Shown piece by piece: positions 50,901-61,700 of a stretch of 64,000 nt of DNA. Both the position numbers and the translations under genes were made by a program. Source of the DNA: Pseudomonas sp. Irchel s3h14 (GTDB taxonomy: Bacteria > Pseudomonadota > Gammaproteobacteria > Pseudomonadales > Pseudomonadaceae); contig NZ_FYDJ01000004.1 in assembly GCF_900187425.1 (NCBI RefSeq), forward strand, positions 414,958 to 478,957. The letters are read 5' to 3'. A model generated the notes under the pieces. That model had not been told where the DNA came from. It ran no database searches and saw only the letters and a list, made by a program, of their open reading frames with translations. The first letter of the stretch is position 1. Each line of letters begins with the position of its first letter.

Positions 50901-52788
50901 CAACGACCTGGACCGCTACACCTCCTATGACGTGCGCAGCCAGTTCACCGATGCCGATGGCAACGGCATCGACATCGCGGTGGGCGGCAGCACGGTCACC
51001 GGCCTGTCGACTCTCAGCGCCGAGGAACTCAAGTTGTGCTGGTGGCTGACCGACACCAACCAGCCCGGAGCTGCGCTGTTGCGCGCCGTGACGCTGCTGC
51101 GGGACCAGCTCACCGAACTGCAATCCATCAATAACGTCACCATGGGCATCATTTGGGGCCAGGGCGAGGAAGCCGCCCAGGAGATCGCTCGAGCCACGGA
51201 CAAAGCAGCGGCAGCAGCGGCCTACAAGGCCGCGACCCTGAAGGTGTTTGATTACCTGCATGCCCAGTTCGGCAACTTCAGCGTGTACTTGATGGAAACA
51301 GGTCATTACGAACAGGACGCTGCGCGTGCCCGTGGTTATTCGGAAGAAAAGATTGCCTCCATCGTCGATGGGGTTGGCTATGTCCGCGCCGCCCAGGAAG
51401 CCATCGCCGCCGAGCGCGCCGACGTCAAGCTGGCGGTGGACTACACCGACCTCCCCTTGCGCCACGAAGTCGATCCGCTGGCGTATCCCGACGACGTCTG
51501 GCACCTGCACGAGGAGTCGGCGGAGATCGTCGGCCAGCGCCTGGCCGACTACATTGCCAATGACCTTGGCTTCCAGGGCAACCCCAACGACAACAACAGC
51601 GTGCAGGACATTTTCGACAACGCTCAGAACATGATTTCCGGTACCAGCCAGGCGGATAACCTGGTGGGCAGTTCGGGCAACGACACACTGGATGGCGGCC
51701 TGGGCGCCGACACCATGACCGGTGGCAATGGCAACGACATCTATGTGGTCGATAACGCGTTAGACCGCGTGGTGGAAACCAACACCTCGACCTCGCAGAT
51801 CGACACGGTGCAGGCCTCGGTCAGCTGGACCCTGGGCGCCAATCTCGAGAACCTGATGCTCACCGGCGTGTCGGGCATCAACGGCACCGGCAATGAGCGA
51901 CACAACTTCATCACCGGCAATGCCGCCAATAACGTACTCGATGGTGCCGCAGGGGATGACAGCATGAGCGGCGGCGATGGCAACGACACCTACTCTGTCG
52001 ACAACGCCGACGACGCAGTGATCGAAATCAACAGCAATGCGGTGTCTGGAGGGATCGACAGCGTGCACAGCAGCCTGGCGGCCTATACGCTCGGCAACAA
52101 CGTCGAGCGTCTGTATATCGATAGCACTGGCGCCGCCAATGGCACGGGCAACGCGTTGGACAACACGCTGTTCGCCGGAGCCGGCAACAACGTGCTGGAC
52201 GGGCGCGATGGCATTGACACGGTGTCCTATGAACGCGCCCTGTCCGGCGTTACCGTAAACCTCTCGACGTCAGCGCAACAAAACACCGTGGGTTCCGGAC
52301 TCGACACCTTGAAACTCTTCGAAAACCTGACGGGAAGCGCCTACGCCGACAGTCTGTCGGGCAACAGCGCCGCGAACGTTCTGAACGGTGGTGCGGGCAA
52401 CGACACGCTGGTGGGCGGTTCGGGCGATGACCGGCTGATCGGCGGTGCAGGCACCGACAACCTCACCGGTGGCACCGGCGCGGATACCTACGCGTTTGGT
52501 GCGCTGTCGGACATGGGCGTCGGGGCTTTGCGCGATGTGATCAGCGGTTTCAAGACCACCGAGGGCGATCATCTGGATTTCACCGGCCTGGACGCCAACC
52601 CGCTGACCGCCACTGTCGACGCCTTCACGTTCATCGGCAGCAACGCCTTCGACCCCTCCAACGCCACCGGCCAACTGCGCTTTGCCGATGGCATTCTCTA
52701 CGGCAGTGTCAACGCCGACGCCACCCCCGAGTTCGAATTCGAATTGGTGGGCGTCCAGGAGCTGCACGCCAGCGACTTTACAGCCTGA
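47962..52788 (+). CDS. Modular mannuronan C5-epimerase with acetylesterase domain (PsmE-like)
   Basis: 1608 residues. An AlgE-type A module (1-380) starts [27 protein letters not shown]. The catalytic residues Tyr149, Asp152, His154 (YGFDPHEQT) and Asp178 fall on exactly the AlgE4 numbers. Then follow RTX-type R modules (about 383-530, 533-688), a cadherin/Ig-like module (690-790), another R module (793-940), an SGNH acetylhydrolase-like domain (951-1205, GQSNAR with a late DVWHLH) and a long RTX tail (1225-1608). It converts mannuronate to guluronate in alginate and probably removes acetyl groups first, as in P. syringae PsmE. No N-terminal signal; exported by the T1SS downstream. Confidence 0.92.
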   Translation: MIFNVQIFGAKGDGITDDTAAIQSAIDAAAAAGGGQVYMPTGTYIVSGGEEPSDGCLMLKSNVYLYGDGMGATTVKVADGSDTKITGVIRSAYGEETHDFGVSNLTIDGNRDNTTGKVDGWFNGYIPGEAGYDSNVTLDSVEIKDCSGYGFDPHEQTVNMVIKNSVSHGNGLDGFVADFLSDSTFENNVAYDNDRHGFNVVTSTHDFTMTNNVAYDNGGNGIVVQRGSEDIPSPSNITITGGEVYGNGAEGVLIKMSSEVTVSGVEIHDNASAGIRIYGSNHVEIIDNTLNNNSLGNPVPEIIIQSYNDTLGVSGKYFNGSDNTIQGNIIIGSDLSTYGVAERNEDGTDRNAIIGNTISHTSKGATLVYGDGSYVSATVPMTTVQGTAGNDTLLGSAASEIFYGVAGNDTINGGAGGDILVGGAGIDKLTGGTGADTFRFVAQSDTYRNATTSFDDTITDFDVSQDKIDLAGLSFTGLGNGRGGTLQVSYSASNDRTYIKDYDADASGNRFELILSGNLVSTLTASNFIFNRVVTGTSGSDSLLGSESADTLLGLAGNDSLNGGAGDDRLDGGAGMDTLTGGAGADTFVFSNRLDSYRNYNTGGANLGDLITDFDTTADKIDLSAMGFTGLGDGKNNTVYVVLNSAGTKTYIKSLTADANGNRFEVALDGNYLNTLTSANFVFASSSPTNQAPVVATALLDQNATENTLFSYVVPATSFTDPDNDSLSYTATLADGSALPAWLSFNVTNLTFTGTPTSTASGNYNVLVKATDPAGASVSDSFALVVADAPANTITGTNNAETLNGTAGADLILGLGGNDTIKAGTGADIVDGGAGRDSLYGGDGADTFRYTNALDSYRDYDTGGVTATDTIYDFTAGVDKIDVSGLGVIGLGDGSNGTLYMTLNVAGDKTYIKSAEADADGNRFEIALSGNYLNTLTASDFVFGESAQQNILYLPTLGQSNARLLRMTEDDNQSGTSMLVNDLDRYTSYDVRSQFTDADGNGIDIAVGGSTVTGLSTLSAEELKLCWWLTDTNQPGAALLRAVTLLRDQLTELQSINNVTMGIIWGQGEEAAQEIARATDKAAAAAAYKAATLKVFDYLHAQFGNFSVYLMETGHYEQDAARARGYSEEKIASIVDGVGYVRAAQEAIAAERADVKLAVDYTDLPLRHEVDPLAYPDDVWHLHEESAEIVGQRLADYIANDLGFQGNPNDNNSVQDIFDNAQNMISGTSQADNLVGSSGNDTLDGGLGADTMTGGNGNDIYVVDNALDRVVETNTSTSQIDTVQASVSWTLGANLENLMLTGVSGINGTGNERHNFITGNAANNVLDGAAGDDSMSGGDGNDTYSVDNADDAVIEINSNAVSGGIDSVHSSLAAYTLGNNVERLYIDSTGAANGTGNALDNTLFAGAGNNVLDGRDGIDTVSYERALSGVTVNLSTSAQQNTVGSGLDTLKLFENLTGSAYADSLSGNSAANVLNGGAGNDTLVGGSGDDRLIGGAGTDNLTGGTGADTYAFGALSDMGVGALRDVISGFKTTEGDHLDFTGLDANPLTATVDAFTFIGSNAFDPSNATGQLRFADGILYGSVNADATPEFEFELVGVQELHASDFTA

Positions 52789-52790
52789 CG

Positions 52791-52895
52791 TGTGGGAGCG
52801 AGCTTGCTCGCGATGACGGCGGTACATTCAGCAATGATGTTGGCTGACACACCGTAATCGTCGGAACGCCGCCCGGAGCAAGCTCGCTCCCACAA
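52791..52895. repeat. REP doublet (REPIN)
   Basis: GTGGGAGCGAGCTTGCTCGC at 52792 and the inverted GGAGCAAGCTCGCTCCCAC near 52875-52893 form a two-REP unit typical of Pseudomonas, between the convergent epimerase and tolC genes; it can also act as terminator. Confidence 0.85.
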
Positions 52896-52943
52896 GGGTT
52901 TTGTGGCGAGGGTGATGATGCAGAAAGCCGGGACTTGGGCTTT

Positions 52944-54299
52944 TCAAAACAGGCTTTGCACCTGCTCCAGGACGCCGCGGTTCATCTGGCCGGTGTGGGT
53001 GTGCAGGCTCACATAGCTTTGCAGCATTTCGAGCTTGGTGTTGAGCAGGTCTCGGCGGGCCTGGAACACCCGCTGCTGTGCATCAAGAATATCCACCGTG
53101 GAACGCACTCCACCCTGAAAGCCTTTTTCCGTCGAGGTCAGGGCCCGCTGATTGGACTCCACCGCCCGCTGCATCGCCTTGCTCTTGGTGAACCCGGCCA
53201 CCACGCCCAGATAATCGGCTTCGATGTCCTCGGCCAACTGTTGACGCTGCACATCGTAGTCGGACTGGGCACCGGCCAGTTGCGCTTCGGCCTTCGCCAC
53301 CGAGGCGCGTACCGCCCCGCCGCGATACAACGGAATATCCAGCTGCACCCCCACGTAATAAGTGTCCTGGCGTGGATCGAGTTCCTGGTACTGGCGTGTT
53401 TCCCGGCGGGTTAGCTGGGTGGTCAGCGACAAGGTCGGATAATGCCCGGCGCGCTGACTGTCGGCCTGCGCCTCGGCGACTTTCACCGCTGCCAGCCGGG
53501 CTGCCAGCTCGGGGCTGGCTTCACGGGCAATCGCCGTCCAGTACGGCAAATCCTGCTCCGGTGGGATCGGGCTACCGGCGGCGAGTTCTTCTCGCATCGG
53601 CTGGATGTCATCGATGGGCACGCTGGCGCGACCGGACAATGCCCGCAACGCAGCCACGCGGCGGGCCTGGGCTTCGGCCTCCTGGGCCTCCACCAGATCT
53701 AGCCGCGCCTGGGCTTCATCAATGTCGGTGATCGCGCCCTGCCCGCCTTGATAAAGCTTTTTGCTCTGCGTCACCAACCCATTGATGGCAGCCTTTTGCT
53801 GGGCGATCAACTTGATCTCGTTTTCGGCCCGGGCGACGTCGAAATAGCCTTTGGCGACCCGGTCGTACAGGGTCTGGCCGGCAACGTCGAATAGCTGGGT
53901 ACCTAACTGCCCCCGCGCCTTGCCCTCCTGATACGCCGCCCAGCGCCCCTTGTCATAGAGCGGTTGTTGCGCCGCCAGGGTGACGTTGTTCGCCTGAAAA
54001 TCGTTACTGTCGACGTAGCTGCGGTCGTCACCGCCATCGGTACGCCCACCGTAGCCGTAGCGCGACGTCAACGACACTTGCGGATAGAGGCCGCCGCGGC
54101 CAATCGCCTCTTCATGCTTCGAAGCATCAAAGGCATGGGCCGCCGATTGCACGGTCGGGTCATTGGCGCGCGAAGCGTCGTACGCAGCGGTCAGGCTCAG
54201 GCCTCCTTCAGCGGCCCACACGGGATTAATCGCGGCCCAGCTGGTAAACAAACCCAGCAGCACACGGGAGCGATAGCGACAGAGGTCGATCATGCTCAT
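52944..54299 (-). CDS. TolC-family outer membrane protein of the T1SS
   Basis: A 451-residue protein with a signal peptide (VLLGLFTSWAAINPVWA) and the OEP repeats: LTAAYDASRANDPTVQSAAHAFDASK, then RGGLYPQVSLTSRYGYGG, and GGVRSTVDILDAQQRVFQARRDLL in the second half. It forms the outer-membrane channel of the type I exporter. The start overlaps the HlyD stop (ATGA). It is convergent with the epimerase gene. Confidence 0.9.
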   Translation of the reverse strand: MSMIDLCRYRSRVLLGLFTSWAAINPVWAAEGGLSLTAAYDASRANDPTVQSAAHAFDASKHEEAIGRGGLYPQVSLTSRYGYGGRTDGGDDRSYVDSNDFQANNVTLAAQQPLYDKGRWAAYQEGKARGQLGTQLFDVAGQTLYDRVAKGYFDVARAENEIKLIAQQKAAINGLVTQSKKLYQGGQGAITDIDEAQARLDLVEAQEAEAQARRVAALRALSGRASVPIDDIQPMREELAAGSPIPPEQDLPYWTAIAREASPELAARLAAVKVAEAQADSQRAGHYPTLSLTTQLTRRETRQYQELDPRQDTYYVGVQLDIPLYRGGAVRASVAKAEAQLAGAQSDYDVQRQQLAEDIEADYLGVVAGFTKSKAMQRAVESNQRALTSTEKGFQGGVRSTVDILDAQQRVFQARRDLLNTKLEMLQSYVSLHTHTGQMNRGVLEQVQSLF

Positions 54300-55648
54300 T
54301 CCTCTTTGAAGGCCGCAAGCAAGCGCTCACGCAAAGGTTTCATCAGGTAGTTCATCAAGGTGCGTTCCCCCGTCACCACCGTGACATCGGCGAGCATGCC
54401 GGGGCGAACCAGCAGGCCGGCGGCCTGCAGCGAGGCGACGGTGTCGGCGGGAATTTCGACCTTGGCGGAAAAGTACGGCTGGTGCGTCTGTTCGTTGATC
54501 AACTGGTCCGCCGACACCGTAGTCACCGTGCCGGTGACCGTCGGCGTATCCACCCGTTGCAGCGCGGTGAAATGCACATGCACCGGCAGCCCCGGGCGTA
54601 ACTTATTGGCCATCAGCGGCTCGAAACGCGCAGTGATCGCCATCGGCGCATCCAGCGGAACCACCTGCATCAGGGTCTGTCCGGCCTGGGCAACGCCCCC
54701 GACCGTATGAATGCTCACGTCCATGACCTGCCCGGACACCGGCGCACGGATCGCACCGTTGTCGACTTCAAACTGCAAGGCGCGAATCTGATCGGCATAA
54801 CCTGCCGCCTCGGCAGAGACCTCGCTGAGCTGGGTTTCGGCATCGCGGCGAAATTCCTGCTGCGCCTGCAAGGCCTTGAGCCGGCTTTCATTGATCGCCT
54901 GGCGGGTCCTGCCGACATCGCCCACCCCAGAGGCAATCTGCCCGGCCAATTGGGCTGCGTTGCGCTCGGACTCGAAGAGCTTATTGCGCGGAACGTAGCC
55001 TTCACGGGCCAAATCACGCAGGCCTTCCAGCTCCTGCTGCTGGAAGCGCATCTGCGCGTCGTAGTTGCGCTTGACGCCTTCGTAGCCGCGCAATTGCTGC
55101 TGCAATGCCGCGGCTTCGTGTTCGATGATCTGCAAGCGGCTGCCCAGTTCTTCGCGGCGGGTCAGAAACAACTGGCTCTGCAAAGCCATGGCGGCCTTGA
55201 CCCGCGGCTCGTCGGCATGTTCCAGCAGTTCAGCGGGCCATTGAATCTCGGCTGAGCCCAGGCGCTCGGCTATCAACCGCGCCTCGACACTGCGATCGTT
55301 GAGCAACCTGCCCAGGGTCACGTCCAGTTGCGACTGCGCCTGCACCGTATTGAGCTGCACCAGCAGCTGTCCCTGGGTGACGCGGTCGCCATCGCTGACC
55401 AGCAGCTTTTCCACCACCCCGCCGACCAACGACTGCACAGCCTTGCGTTCGCCCGCTACCACCACGGTGCCGCTGCCCACGACACCTTGGTCGAGCGGCG
55501 CCAGGCAGGCCCAGAGCAGGAAACCGCCCAGCGTCAGGACCAGAAAACCCACACCATAGCGTGCCGCGCCACCGGCGTCGGTACTGGCGCTGGGCAGCGT
55601 TGTGGCGTCGCGCACGCTCAGGCCCTGCTCTGGGGTCAGATCATGCAT
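54296..55648 (-). CDS. HlyD-family membrane fusion protein of the T1SS
   Basis: A 450-residue protein. One transmembrane helix at about 32-50 (GFLVLTLGGFLLWACLAPL), lipoyl-like halves (VQSLVGGVVEKLLVSDGDRVTQGQLL and IRAPVSGQVMDVSIHTVGG), a long coiled coil between, and a C-terminal beta-barrel. It links the ATPase and TolC. Overlaps the ATPase gene by 8 bases and tolC by 4. Confidence 0.92.
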   Translation of the reverse strand: MHDLTPEQGLSVRDATTLPSASTDAGGAARYGVGFLVLTLGGFLLWACLAPLDQGVVGSGTVVVAGERKAVQSLVGGVVEKLLVSDGDRVTQGQLLVQLNTVQAQSQLDVTLGRLLNDRSVEARLIAERLGSAEIQWPAELLEHADEPRVKAAMALQSQLFLTRREELGSRLQIIEHEAAALQQQLRGYEGVKRNYDAQMRFQQQELEGLRDLAREGYVPRNKLFESERNAAQLAGQIASGVGDVGRTRQAINESRLKALQAQQEFRRDAETQLSEVSAEAAGYADQIRALQFEVDNGAIRAPVSGQVMDVSIHTVGGVAQAGQTLMQVVPLDAPMAITARFEPLMANKLRPGLPVHVHFTALQRVDTPTVTGTVTTVSADQLINEQTHQPYFSAKVEIPADTVASLQAAGLLVRPGMLADVTVVTGERTLMNYLMKPLRERLLAAFKEE

Positions 55649-57362
55649 CTTCGCCAGTCTCCTTGACCGCGGCCGGTCTTGGCCCCGGCATCAATGCCTT
55701 GAGCATCTGATCCCGTGGACCGAATGCTTGTTGAGTGCCGTCCTTGAGCACCAGGATGTGATCGACCACCGCCAGCACATTAGGCCGGTGGGTAATCAGC
55801 ACCACGGTGCTGCCAGCAGCCTTGAGTACACTGATGGCCTGCACCAGCGCCAGCTCTCCGGCTTCATCGAGGTTGGAGTTGGGTTCATCGAGCACGATCA
55901 GCGCCGGGTGCCCGTAAAGCGCGCGGGCCAGGCCGAGGCGTTGCTTCTGCCCACCGGACAAGCCAAGCCCGCCGGGGCCCAGCGGCGTGTCGTAACCCTT
56001 GGGAAACCTCAGGATCATCTCGTGAATGCCGGCGTGACGCCCGGCGGCGATGATCTTGTCGGCGTCCTGCTCGCCGAAGCGGGCAATGTTGTCGGCTACA
56101 CTGCCGTCGAACAGCTCGATGTCCTGCGGCAGGTATCCAAGGTGCGGGCCCAGGGCGTCGTGGGACCATTGACTGATCTCGGCGTCGTCCAGGCGCACCG
56201 AACCGCCCATGGCCGGCCATACCCCGACCAGCGCTCTGGCCAGCGTTGATTTACCACTGGCACTGGGGCCGACGATGGCGAGCACATCACCTTTGGCCAG
56301 GCTGAAATTGATGCCCCGCAGGATCGGTTGCGAGGCGCCGGGCGGGCCGACATACAACTGCTCCAGGCGCACTGCCCCGGTGGGCGGTGGCAAAGGCATG
56401 CGCAGGCGCTCGCGCGGATGCTGGGCAAGCAGTTGGCTCAGGCGCTGATAGCTCTGGCGGCCGGAGTTGAATTGTTTCCACGAGCCAATGGCGATTTCCA
56501 CGGGGGCCAGGGCACGCCCCAGCAGCAGCGACATCGCAATCATCATGCCTGCCGACAATTGGCCTTCAAGCACCAACAACGCCCCCAGGCCCAGGGCCAG
56601 AGACTGTCCGGAGATGCGTACGAAACGGGTCATCGAAGTGATACGCGCACCGCGGTCGCTGGCATGGGCCTGGGCGGCAATGATGCGTTGCTGCAGCAGG
56701 CTCCAACGCTGGCGCAACGGCCCGAGCATGCCGAGGGCCTGGATGACTTCGGCATTGTGTAACGTGCTGTTTACATAGATCGACGACTGCACACCCAGGC
56801 GATTGGCTTCGCCCAAGCGTGTGCGAGTCGCCAACTCGCCCCACAGCGCCAGGCCGATCAGCACCAGGGCCAGAACCAGCGTCAGTACGCCGAACCAGGG
56901 ATGAAAGATGAACGCCACCAGCAGGAAGATTGGCAACCACGGAGCATCGAGCAAGGCGATCAGGCCCTGGCCGGTGATCAACTGTCGCAACGTCGCCAGA
57001 TCGGTGAGCACCTGCGCCGGGTTGGCGTTGTGCTCGCGCAGGCTGCGGGCGAAGGCAGCGTCGAAAATCCGCTCGCCCAAGGCATCGTCCAGCCCCGCGC
57101 TCATGCGAATCATCACCTCGCCGCGTACCCACTCGATCAGGGCGCTGAACATGAACAGCCCCAGGGCGATCAAGGTGAGCATGAACAAGGTGGTTTCGTT
57201 GCGGCTGGTGAGGACCCGGTCGTACACCTGCATCATGTAGAGCGACGGCACCAGCACCAGCAGGTTGATCACCCCACTGAACAGCGCCAGCGACCAGAAC
57301 ACCCGGCGATAGCTTAATAAAGCGGCATCAATGTCATGACGCGGATCGAGAAGCAAACCCAT
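55641..57362 (-). CDS. Type I secretion ABC transporter (PrtD/AprD-like)
   Basis: 573 residues from ATG 57362 (MGLLLDPRHDIDAALLSYRR). The transmembrane domain has about six helices, followed by the ATPase: Walker A VGPSASGKSTLARA, signature LGLSGGQKQRLGLARALYG, Walker B LIVLDEPNSNLD, and the H-loop TVVLITHRP. There is no N-terminal peptidase domain, as in PrtD/AprD exporters of RTX proteins. Likely substrate: the convergent epimerase, and possibly the adhesin at 58732. Confidence 0.92.
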   Translation of the reverse strand: MGLLLDPRHDIDAALLSYRRVFWSLALFSGVINLLVLVPSLYMMQVYDRVLTSRNETTLFMLTLIALGLFMFSALIEWVRGEVMIRMSAGLDDALGERIFDAAFARSLREHNANPAQVLTDLATLRQLITGQGLIALLDAPWLPIFLLVAFIFHPWFGVLTLVLALVLIGLALWGELATRTRLGEANRLGVQSSIYVNSTLHNAEVIQALGMLGPLRQRWSLLQQRIIAAQAHASDRGARITSMTRFVRISGQSLALGLGALLVLEGQLSAGMMIAMSLLLGRALAPVEIAIGSWKQFNSGRQSYQRLSQLLAQHPRERLRMPLPPPTGAVRLEQLYVGPPGASQPILRGINFSLAKGDVLAIVGPSASGKSTLARALVGVWPAMGGSVRLDDAEISQWSHDALGPHLGYLPQDIELFDGSVADNIARFGEQDADKIIAAGRHAGIHEMILRFPKGYDTPLGPGGLGLSGGQKQRLGLARALYGHPALIVLDEPNSNLDEAGELALVQAISVLKAAGSTVVLITHRPNVLAVVDHILVLKDGTQQAFGPRDQMLKALMPGPRPAAVKETGEDA

Positions 57363-57614
57363 AGAGTGTCGCCCGCAAAAGGAAAAGTCGGTCCAAGACG
57401 CAATCCATCGCTGGTTTTTTTGCCCTGAGGCATTGGCGAAAACACTAAACGTAGCCGGATGCGCCGCTATCAGAGACGATCCTCGTCGCTTCAGGCGCCA
57501 CTTACTGACCACGCAACCACGGGTTAGTGCCGGTTTGACGGGCCGGGTTTCCATGTGGGTGACGGGCGGGAATGTTGCATTCCCCACTACTATCCAAAGC
57601 TTTAAGCAAATCAA
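57363..57614. other. Upstream region of the T1SS operon
   Basis: No gene. It separates the leftward T1SS operon from the decayed adhC fragment. It must hold the T1SS promoter; no motif stands out. Confidence 0.4.
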
Positions 57615-57785
57615 AGTCTCAGCGTTTGGAGGCGTCAAGTGCCGCACCCAGTTGCCGAAGATGGTCTAGGATGCGATGAATGGCGAGCTTGAATTGGCGT
57701 CTTTCGTCACTCACTCCCATGACGCTGGAACGTATCAATGAAGCGTTCGACCTGATGCATGAAGGCAATCGATCTGCACCGTCGC
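57615..57785 (+). pseudogene. adhC: 3' remnant of S-(hydroxymethyl)glutathione dehydrogenase gene
   Basis: In one plus frame the segment reads SAFGGVKCRTQLPKMV, a TAG stop at 57667, then DAMNGELELASFVTHS. After a one-base shift at about 57718 it continues [16 protein letters not shown]. This is the C-terminal part of class III alcohol dehydrogenase (compare the family pattern FGGVKGR..LP.MV..AM.G.....[19 protein letters not shown]). It thus carries a nonsense mutation (probably GAG to TAG), a frameshift and loss of the 5' part. It lies directly before gfa, its usual operon partner. Confidence 0.75.
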
Positions 57786-57839
57786 CTGGTGCATGGCCCC
57801 ACGCACTTTCGTCTGACACCCTGTAACGGAGAAGCCAAC

Positions 57840-58418
57840 GTGAGCACCTTGAAACTTCACCCTGCACTGGACAATGGTATCCAACCCGCCGCCGCGAATT
57901 TCTCAGGTGGCACCCTGCAATGCCTGTGTGCGACCGACAAGGTCGAGGTCAAGATCGACGCACAAACCCTGTATAACCACGCGTGCGGCTGCAGCAAATG
58001 CTGGAAACCGCAAGGCGCGACATTCGCCGTCATCGCCGTGGTACCTCGGGATAAGGTCAGCGTCACTGCCCACGGTGAAAAACTGGCAATTGTCGACGAA
58101 TCCGCCACCATCCAGCGGCACGCCTGCAAGCAGTGCCACGCCCATCTCTTCGGGCGCATCGAGAACAAGGACCATGCATTTTATGGCCTGGACTTCGTCC
58201 ACACCGAGCTCTCTCCCCAGAGCGGATGGGCTGCGCCGGGATTCGCGGCGTTCGTGTCCTCCATCATCGAAACCGGCACACCGCCAGCGCAAATGAAGGC
58301 TATCCGCGAGCGCCTGCGCTCGATCGGCCTGGAACCCTATGACTGCCTGTCCCCGGACTTGATGGATGCACTGGCGACTCATGTCGCCAAACAGAAAGGC
58401 CTGCTCCCCGCCGCCTGA
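57840..58418 (+). CDS. gfa: S-(hydroxymethyl)glutathione synthase (Gfa)
   Basis: 192 residues from GTG 57840, with GGAG 10 bases upstream. Zinc motifs are [27 protein letters not shown] and [13 protein letters not shown], the glutathione-dependent formaldehyde-activating enzyme pattern. The C terminus [20 protein letters not shown] is characteristic of Gfa proper. It speeds the reaction of formaldehyde with glutathione; the product is oxidised by AdhC, whose local gene is decayed. An upstream ATG at 57759 lies in the adhC remnant and is rejected. Confidence 0.9.
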   Translation: MSTLKLHPALDNGIQPAAANFSGGTLQCLCATDKVEVKIDAQTLYNHACGCSKCWKPQGATFAVIAVVPRDKVSVTAHGEKLAIVDESATIQRHACKQCHAHLFGRIENKDHAFYGLDFVHTELSPQSGWAAPGFAAFVSSIIETGTPPAQMKAIRERLRSIGLEPYDCLSPDLMDALATHVAKQKGLLPAA

Positions 58419-58731
58419 TTGATCGGCCGCCGCGGTTTCTTCGTCGGACCGCGGCCCGGCCCCCCCAAAAAACGCGGCTGAGCGGATCGTACCCACAGGT
58501 TCGAGCCGTGGCCTTCGGCTCATCAAGCAATGGCTGCCGAGCTCAGCGCTCCTTCGCGTCCTCATCCCTCATCCCTCATCCCGTTTTCCCCTCCCAAGTA
58601 GTCTGAAACTCCCACCCCGCTTGGGAGTATCGGCCGATGCGCAATCCCCGGTGCTTACACATAGTTACAGCTTATAGCAGTACAAAGTCTACGGTCAGGC
58701 CTCGATGGCCCGAGTTGCTCTGGAGAAAATC
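58419..58731. other. Upstream region of the adhesin gene
   Basis: No gene. It contains a GCCGCGG/CCGCGGC stem behind gfa (58427-58455, likely terminator), three copies of CTCATCC near 58560-58580, and an 8-bp inverted repeat CTCCCAAG (58591-58598) / CTTGGGAG (58620-58627) that could bind a regulator. Confidence 0.45.
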
Positions 58732-61700
58732 ATGGCTATTAATAAGAAAAACTCAGCGCTAACAAGCAACCCTACTCCGACCGTCACCACCGACCTGAGC
58801 GACTACGCACCCGGCAGCACCGCCACCATCACGGCCAGCGGTTTCGCCGCCGGCAGCACCGTGAAGCTCGAAGTGGACCACGCCACCGGCGCCGGTGCGG
58901 ATAACCTATGGGGCACGCCCGACGACGTGCTCGATACCGACACCGGCGAGGGACACGAGCCCTGGTACGTGACCGACGGCGGCGCCGGCGATCTCGACGG
59001 CCAAGTCAACGGCAGCGTCACGACTTCGTGGTACGTGAATCCCGACGACTCGGCAGGCGCGACGTTTCTGCTCACCGCGGCCTCTGCGGGCGACGATCGT
59101 GTGTTCGGTACTAGTGACGACTCAGTGGCGACAACGTCGTTTACGGACAACGCTCTGAGCGTCGTGGCGACCGGCGTGAACGTTACGCTGGACGAAACGG
59201 CCGGGTTGCAGAACGGCACCGCCACTCCAAGCCCTGCGGAAGACGCTAACGACAACGACACTCTGGTGGCCCTGCCCTCGATCTTCTCTACCCGCTTGAC
59301 CGCACTTGGGGCAGGTGCCGCAACGGGGGCGGCCTTGAGTGGTTATACCGGTGCCGTGGGCAACACGGGCAGCGATGCGTTCACCCTCACCGCTGCGCCC
59401 GGAGGAAGCATTATCGATATCAGCTTCGTCGGTAGCACTGGCGCACCGCTCAATGGCGTGGACAGCGAACTGGATACCCTCGATGGCACCAGCATCCTTC
59501 TCTATACGGATACGAACAACAACATCGTTCTGGGCCGAGCCGGGGGCCCAACCGGCGCGATCGTGTTCGCTGCCTATATTGAAGAAACCGGAACGCCGGT
59601 CACGGGCGGCAAGATCTGGACCGTGCAGTACCAACCGCTCAAAAATCTAATTAATCCGAACCCCGATGATCCGCTCAATCTGCTGAATAAGGTTTTCATT
59701 GGAGCCAGTCAGGATCTGGTGTTCAGTCTGGCCAATGCGCCCTCCGGTCAGAACCTCTTCCTGATGTTCACGACGGCGACCCCGACAGTTGTCGACGACG
59801 GTGGTGTCTTGCGGATTACCGATCCCACGATCATCGCCACCGGGAAGAACCCCGCCGACCAGTCAAGTGGCGTCAATATAAACACTGGCGACACGATCAA
59901 TACCAGCCAGGCAGGTGGCCCGACCACCTTCGGCACCAACAGCCAGATGATTACGGAACAGGAAGGCATCCGCTTTTCGTTCGTCACGGGTGCCAGGCAG
60001 AATGTGACCATTCCCAACCTGGATCAGAACGAAGCAGATCTCGAATCCAACATTGACTTTACCAACGTCTTCAATACGAAGACGGCCACTTTCGACGTCG
60101 TGCAGCTGCAAAGCGGCAAGAGTGCAGTCGTAAAAGTCAGTGCATTCAGCACCGCTGCTGAACCTGGCGTGAATTTCATCAACGGATATGTGGGTGATAC
60201 GTCGGTTGCAATCACCAATGTTCGCGTGATCAACATCAGCACCGGGGCGGTGATCGAGAACTCAGCCGGACCGGAGAATGATCCGGCCATTACCATCAGC
60301 TTTACTGGTGGGGTTGCAACCATCACCGGCGTTAAAGCCGGCTACAAGATTGAATACACCACAACGTCGGAACACAACCGCGTGCTCGTCGAGAACGGGG
60401 CGGCCCTCGACGCCAGGGGCAATGACCACGCCGATTTTGATATCGGTGGCTTCAAGCTGCTCCAGGCCTCTGTTGCGAGCGCCGAAATCGGCTCCAAGAT
60501 CATCTTCGAAGATGACGGGCCGAGCATCAGCACCACCGGCACGGAGCCGGCGCTGACGGTAGACGAGACGGTGCTGACGACCAACGCCACCGAGAGCTTC
60601 GCCGCCAACTTCAGCTCGGCGTTTGGCGTTGATGGCGCCGGCACGCTGACCTATGCGCTGGGCGTGGTGGCGGGTGCCTCCGGACTGACCGACACGGCCA
60701 CCAACGAGGCAGTCAACCTGTCGCTCAACGGCACAGTGGTGGAAGGCCGCACGGCCACAACCAACCAGCTGGTATTCACGGTGAGCGTGGCCGCCAATGG
60801 TGACGTCACGCTCGACCAGATCCGCGCCGTGGTGCATCCCGACACCACCAATCCCGATGATTCGAAAACTCTGACCTCGGATAATCTGGTGACGCTGACG
60901 GCGACCAAAACCGATGGCGACGGCGACAGTGCCCAGGCAACCCTCAACATCGGGCAGAACCTGGTGTTCAAGGACGACGGACCGAGCATCAACACCACCG
61001 GCACGGAGCCGACGCTGGCGGTGGACGAGACGCTGCTGGACACCGACGCCACCCAGAACTATGCCGCCAACTTCACCTCGGCGTTTGGAGCTGATGGCGC
61101 CGGCACACTGACCTATGCGCTGGGCGTGGTGGCCGGTGCCTCCGGACTGACCGACACAGCCACCAACGAGGCAGTCAACCTGTCGCTCAACGGCACAGTG
61201 GTCGAAGGCCGCACGGCCACGACCAACCAACTGGTGTTCACAGTCAGCGTCGCCGCCAATGGCGATGTCACGCTCGACCAGATCCGCGCCGTGGTACATC
61301 CCGACACCACCAATCCCGATGATTCGACGAGTCTGTCGGCGGACAACCTGGTAACGCTGACGGCGACCAAGACCGATGGCGACGGCGACAGCGTCCAGGC
61401 GACCCTCAACATCGGGCAGAACCTGGTGTTCAAGGACGACGGGCCAAGCATCAACACCACCGGCGCGGAGCCAACGCTGACGGTGGACGAGACGCTGCTG
61501 GACACCGACGCCACCCAGAATTATGCCGCCAACTTCAGCTCGGCGTTTGGCGCGGATGGTGCTGGCACACTGACCTATGCGCTGGGCGTGATTGCCGGTG
61601 CATCGGGGCTCGTGGACACGGCCTCGGGCCAAGCGGTGAACCTGTCGCTCAACGCCGGCGTGGTCGAAGGCCGCACGGCCACCTCCAACGTGCTGGTGTT

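Noticed and set aside
57759..57839. Upstream extension of gfa to ATG 57759
   Set aside because: These codons lie partly in the decayed adhC fragment, and the GTG at 57840 has a proper ribosome binding site and matches the family start.
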